NCBI GenBank assembly: GCA_017849455.1
Contig: JAFIGX010000003.1
Coordinates: 124,001 to 188,000 of the forward strand
Direction: 5' to 3'
Source of the DNA: Pseudobacter sp.
Lineage (GTDB): Bacteria > Bacteroidota > Bacteroidia > Chitinophagales > Chitinophagaceae
DNA length: 64,000 nt
In this document: in pieces, positions 61,268 to 64,000 of the stretch
Numbering within the stretch: the stretch's first letter is position 1
How the letters are laid out: every line of letters starts with the position of its first letter
The notes under the pieces: model-generated
What the model was told of the DNA's origin: nothing
Seen by the model: only the letters and a program-made list of their open reading frames with translations
Databases searched by the model: none
Program-made: the position numbers and the translations under genes

Positions 61268-63601
61268 TCAGTTTGAGATTGGTACATTGATATTGAGCCT
61301 GCATCCATTGCCCGGTGATGTGGTGATGGTGACCTGCCCGTTGAACAATTCCGCCCTGCTGATGATATTATGTATCCCCGTTCCTTTTTTCGCCCGCACG
61401 GTAGCCGGTTCAAATCCTTTGCCATCATCGGTGATGGTGAGGTCGATCACGCGGCCGATCGCCGTAAGCTCGATGACCAGGCTGGCGGCGAAGGCATGTT
61501 TGAGCACATTGTTCACCTGCTCCTGGATGATGCGGAACAGCATCAGCTTGCGCTTCTCATCCATGACGCTGTCGATATCGCCGGTATGATGGAAGGTTAC
61601 CCGCAATTTCCTCGTGGCGCGCACACTTTCCACCAGGTCCTGGATGGAATCGATCAAACCCAGGTCGCCCACACTGGCAGGCACCAGTGATCTCGAAATG
61701 GTGCGCACTTCATTGATGGCATCCGAAATACTGTCGGCACTCCGGCTGATCAGCTCCACCCTTTCCGATTCTTCATTCTTCGCCAGTTCCAGGTAGAGTT
61801 TGGCCGTCGTGAGGATCTGGTTCACATTATCGTGCAGTTCCTTTCCGATCTCGGCCCTTTCTTTTTCCTGCGCATTGACCACTGCCTGCGCTACCAGTTT
61901 TTGTTTATTGAGTTCCTGTTCCAGCAGTTTCTTCTCCATTTCCCTTTTCTCGGTGATGTCCTGTACGGAACCAACCATGCGATTGATCTTTCCGTCCTGG
62001 TCGAAGATGAGAAAGCCCCTGTCATGCACCAGCGCATATTCGCCATTCGCTTTTTTGAAACGGTACTCCGCTTCCCAAACCCTGGCCGTATTGTTACGGA
62101 TATAATTGTTCAGCCCGTTTATGACCCTTTCGCGGTCTTCAGGATGGATGCACTGCTCCCATCGCTGGTAACTGCCGGGGGAGAGACCGGGCTTGTACCC
62201 GAAGAGCGTGTAGAACCCTTCTCCCCAGTACAGGTTACTCGCCACGTCCCAGTCCCAGATAGCATCATTGGTGGCCTTGGTGACCAACAGGTAGCGCTCA
62301 TGGTTCATCCTGATCCTTGCTTCGGCATTTTTGTTTTCGATGATGATGCGCAGGAGATCACCTACCCGCTCCAGGATATCGAGTTCCCGGGGAGAGGGCA
62401 TTTTCGGTTGATGGTAATAGGTAGCAATGGTGGCGATCACTTCATTGTGCGCATTGAGAATGGGGAGCGACCAGCAGGAACGCAGCCCGAATTGTTTGGT
62501 GAGATGGCGGTAACCATCCCATAGCGGATCGGTGTCTATATCTGTGGTGATGACCCTTTCCTTCCTGTACATGGCAGTACCGCAGGCCCCTGCCTGGGGG
62601 CCGATGCGCAATCCACTGATGGCGCCGGAATATTCCGATGGCAGGCTGGGGGCCGAGAGCACTTCAATGCTGACCTGGTCTTCCCGCAGGGTGATCACGG
62701 AGCAAAGCATGCCCGGGAAGAAATGCTCCAGCCCTTCCAGGAAATAATCCGTGATGGTCTTTAATGAGATGGCCGGACGGGCATTCATCTCCAGCACTTT
62801 TTTTTCCAGCGCCAGGAACTCTTCATGGCTTTTCTGTTCGTGGATATCCATTACTGAGCCGATGTAGCCGAGAAAGCTGCCGTCAGCAGCATAGCGGGGA
62901 AGGCTGTGGTCGATGACCCATCTGAAACCACTCGTTTTGGTATTGATCCTGTATTCAAGGACCACCGGATCTCTTTTTCTGAAATGGTTGCGGTATAGTT
63001 CGATGGCTACCGGGATATCGTTGGGGTGAATGAGTTTTGTCCAACCATCACCAGCCACATCCTCCACTGTGATCCCGGTGAATTGCAGCCAGCTTTTGTT
63101 GAAATAGATGGTATTGTCCTGCTCATCCGATACCCAGATCATGCCCGGTGAAGTATCGGCAAAAGAACGAAATAGCCCTTCTGTTCTCCTGAGCGACCGG
63201 CTGCCCGCCACAGGGCGGACAGTTTTTTTTGGAGCAGATCTGCCGGGGCGATCACTCAACAGTCCCTTCCATTGAAGGACGATCGATTTTTTTTTACCTG
63301 TGAGTTCCTGCGGAATGATGGTGATCGAAAATGGTTTGGCTGTTGTTGTTCCTTTGATATGCAGGGTGAGGGACTGGCTTATGCCGATGGTAGCGCGGCG
63401 GAGAATGGCAGGGATCTTTCTGGCGTCTTTGGCAAGCAGGAGGCCGGTAATGGCATGATGCAGGACTTCCTTCCTGCTTTTCCCGGTGAATTTAAGCAGG
63501 GGAGACTCTATAGTCATGAGATTACCCCGAAGGTCGGTCTGCCAATGAACAGGCTTTTGAAGACCTGCTTCAGGTCTCAACTTTTTAGACTGTTTGAGCA
63601 T
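61268..63601 (-). CDS. soluble PAS/GAF sensor histidine kinase (NarX-type HisKA_3)
   Basis: 777 residues without membrane spans. In order: a degenerate PAS-like start (1-90), a PAS domain (about 150-270, FRSFADTSPGMIWVSDEQ), a GAF domain (about 285-420, with GACGTAMYRKERVITTDID), a further PAS/PAC pair (about 435-565, IWDWDVASNLYWGEGFY), the HisKA_3 dimerisation region with phospho-acceptor His590 (EIGKELHDNVNQIL) and a GHKL ATPase (TITDDGKGFEP, KGTGIHNIISRAEL). Probably a cytoplasmic sensor of a small molecule or redox state. Phosphorylates the regulator encoded next. Confidence 0.93.
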   Translation of the reverse strand: MLKQSKKLRPEAGLQKPVHWQTDLRGNLMTIESPLLKFTGKSRKEVLHHAITGLLLAKDARKIPAILRRATIGISQSLTLHIKGTTTAKPFSITIIPQELTGKKKSIVLQWKGLLSDRPGRSAPKKTVRPVAGSRSLRRTEGLFRSFADTSPGMIWVSDEQDNTIYFNKSWLQFTGITVEDVAGDGWTKLIHPNDIPVAIELYRNHFRKRDPVVLEYRINTKTSGFRWVIDHSLPRYAADGSFLGYIGSVMDIHEQKSHEEFLALEKKVLEMNARPAISLKTITDYFLEGLEHFFPGMLCSVITLREDQVSIEVLSAPSLPSEYSGAISGLRIGPQAGACGTAMYRKERVITTDIDTDPLWDGYRHLTKQFGLRSCWSLPILNAHNEVIATIATYYHQPKMPSPRELDILERVGDLLRIIIENKNAEARIRMNHERYLLVTKATNDAIWDWDVASNLYWGEGFYTLFGYKPGLSPGSYQRWEQCIHPEDRERVINGLNNYIRNNTARVWEAEYRFKKANGEYALVHDRGFLIFDQDGKINRMVGSVQDITEKREMEKKLLEQELNKQKLVAQAVVNAQEKERAEIGKELHDNVNQILTTAKLYLELAKNEESERVELISRSADSISDAINEVRTISRSLVPASVGDLGLIDSIQDLVESVRATRKLRVTFHHTGDIDSVMDEKRKLMLFRIIQEQVNNVLKHAFAASLVIELTAIGRVIDLTITDDGKGFEPATVRAKKGTGIHNIISRAELFNGQVTITTSPGNGCRLNINVPISN

Positions 63602-63796
63602 ACGTAGCGCGAAGCCCGGACAGCTTCACAAGGAATCGGTTTGCGAATTACAGGTAAATACTTATACAAAGTACCGTAAAACCCTGTGCGATCATAAAAA
63701 TCGCATTCCTTTCTGCCTCATTTAAGGGTTTCCTCTTACATCCAGGGATTCTGGGTAGTTGCCAAGATAGTGCGAGATTATGAGATAGACAAGGAT

Positions 63797-63889
63797 AGTT
63801 GACAGGTTTACAAGTTGAAAGGTTGACAAGGGGAACGCTGAATTTTGGAGTCCTCCTTGTCAACCTTTCAACTTGTAAACCTGTCAACT
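63797..63889. repeat. family A palindromic element, copy A6 (perfect arms)
   Basis: Arms 63797-63831 and 63855-63889 are perfect 35-base reverse complements made of four octamers each; centre GGAACGCTGAATTTTGGAGTCCT. It lies between the kinase gene and the end of a minus-strand gene, and its right end is the first base of that gene's stop codon. The rest of the 63602-63796 gap carries only a -7-like TACTTTG (minus strand, about 63667). Confidence 0.9.
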
Positions 63890-64000
63890 CAATTATTCGC
63901 TTTCACTGCGTATTGCATCCAGCGGTTCAGGGTGCCGCAGCTCTTGAATTCATCATCTATCATCAGGTAATAGCTGGGGATCTTGTTGGTGAACCATTTT
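63889..64000 (-). CDS. C-terminal end of an unidentified protein, 5' part outside window
   Basis: The minus strand is open from the window edge to a TGA at 63889-63891, giving about 36 residues with IPSYYLMIDEFKSCGTLNRW followed by MQYAVKANN. The codon use looks normal for this window, which supports a real gene, but the fragment is too short for me to name a family. Its stop codon abuts repeat A6. Confidence 0.55.
   Translation of the reverse strand, partial: KWFTNKIPSYYLMIDDEFKSCGTLNRWMQYAVKANN

Overview
The window looks like a chromosomal segment of a Bacteroidota bacterium, most likely from the Chitinophagaceae (inference). Evidence: an ECF sigma factor/FecR/SusC/SusD module, two secreted enzymes with C-terminal type IX secretion (Por) sorting domains, an S46 dipeptidyl-peptidase, a GH3-family protein, and several promoters of the Bacteroidota type (TTG, 19-23 bases, TAnnTTTG). 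I saw no rRNA, tRNA, CRISPR array, transposase or prophage.

Layout. 1-6.6 kb (minus): nutrient-uptake/signalling locus of ECF sigma, FecR anti-sigma, an STN-bearing SusC and a SusD cut by the window edge. 6.7-11.2 kb (plus): phenylacetate catabolism operon paaABCD-paaG-paaI-paaY. 11.2-11.7 kb: a four-helix-bundle (23S rRNA IVS-protein family) gene enclosed by perfect 25-base inverted repeats. 11.7-20 kb: obgE, a membrane-anchored patatin, a small exported protein, an S46 peptidase, an RDD protein, an AlkA-type glycosylase and mnmD. 20-27 kb (minus): cysS, an endonuclease/exonuclease/phosphatase protein, two tandem rhomboids, rlmD, msrB. 27-35.9 kb: adk, outer-membrane proteins, a large T9SS subtilase, an HtrA-like protease, small envelope proteins. 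35.9-38.7 kb: a second paa block (paaZ plus an enoyl-CoA hydratase). 39-48.6 kb: fabG, GH3, lptB, metF, an outer-membrane protein, a SurA-like chaperone with a TlpA-like thioredoxin, YceI. 48.8-54.7 kb: glycosyltransferase, methyltransferase and membrane-protein operon, an aminotransferase, a tiny lipoprotein operon and another glycosyltransferase. 54.7-63.6 kb (minus): T9SS esterase, SixA, a NarL-type response regulator, purF, a second NarL-type regulator and its PAS/GAF histidine kinase.

The most unusual content is in the spaces between genes. Family A: six elements, five of them about 80-95 bp, are palindromes whose arms are built from degenerate octamers (consensus RGTTDAHW) around a GGG-rich centre. 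Each copy has its own octamer order, but the two arms of most copies match closely, up to perfect 34-35-base arms. One copy carries the four-helix-bundle gene between its arms, which suggests a gene-bearing parent element and gene-less derivatives. The octamers carry TGA or TAA and a period of 8, so an insertion quickly supplies stop codons; paaY and msrB end inside such repeats and the obgE tail is written by one. Family B: three elements of about 195-225 bp with outer and inner inverted repeats containing GCCTTCGTG-like sequence. A 265-base stretch near 60.3 kb between two minus-strand terminators may encode a structured RNA.

Functionally, the two paa blocks together cover epoxidation (PaaABC with PaaD), isomerisation (PaaG), ring opening and aldehyde oxidation (PaaZ), a hydratase step and thioesterase salvage (PaaI, PaaY). 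PaaE, PaaK, PaaH and PaaJ are not in this window.
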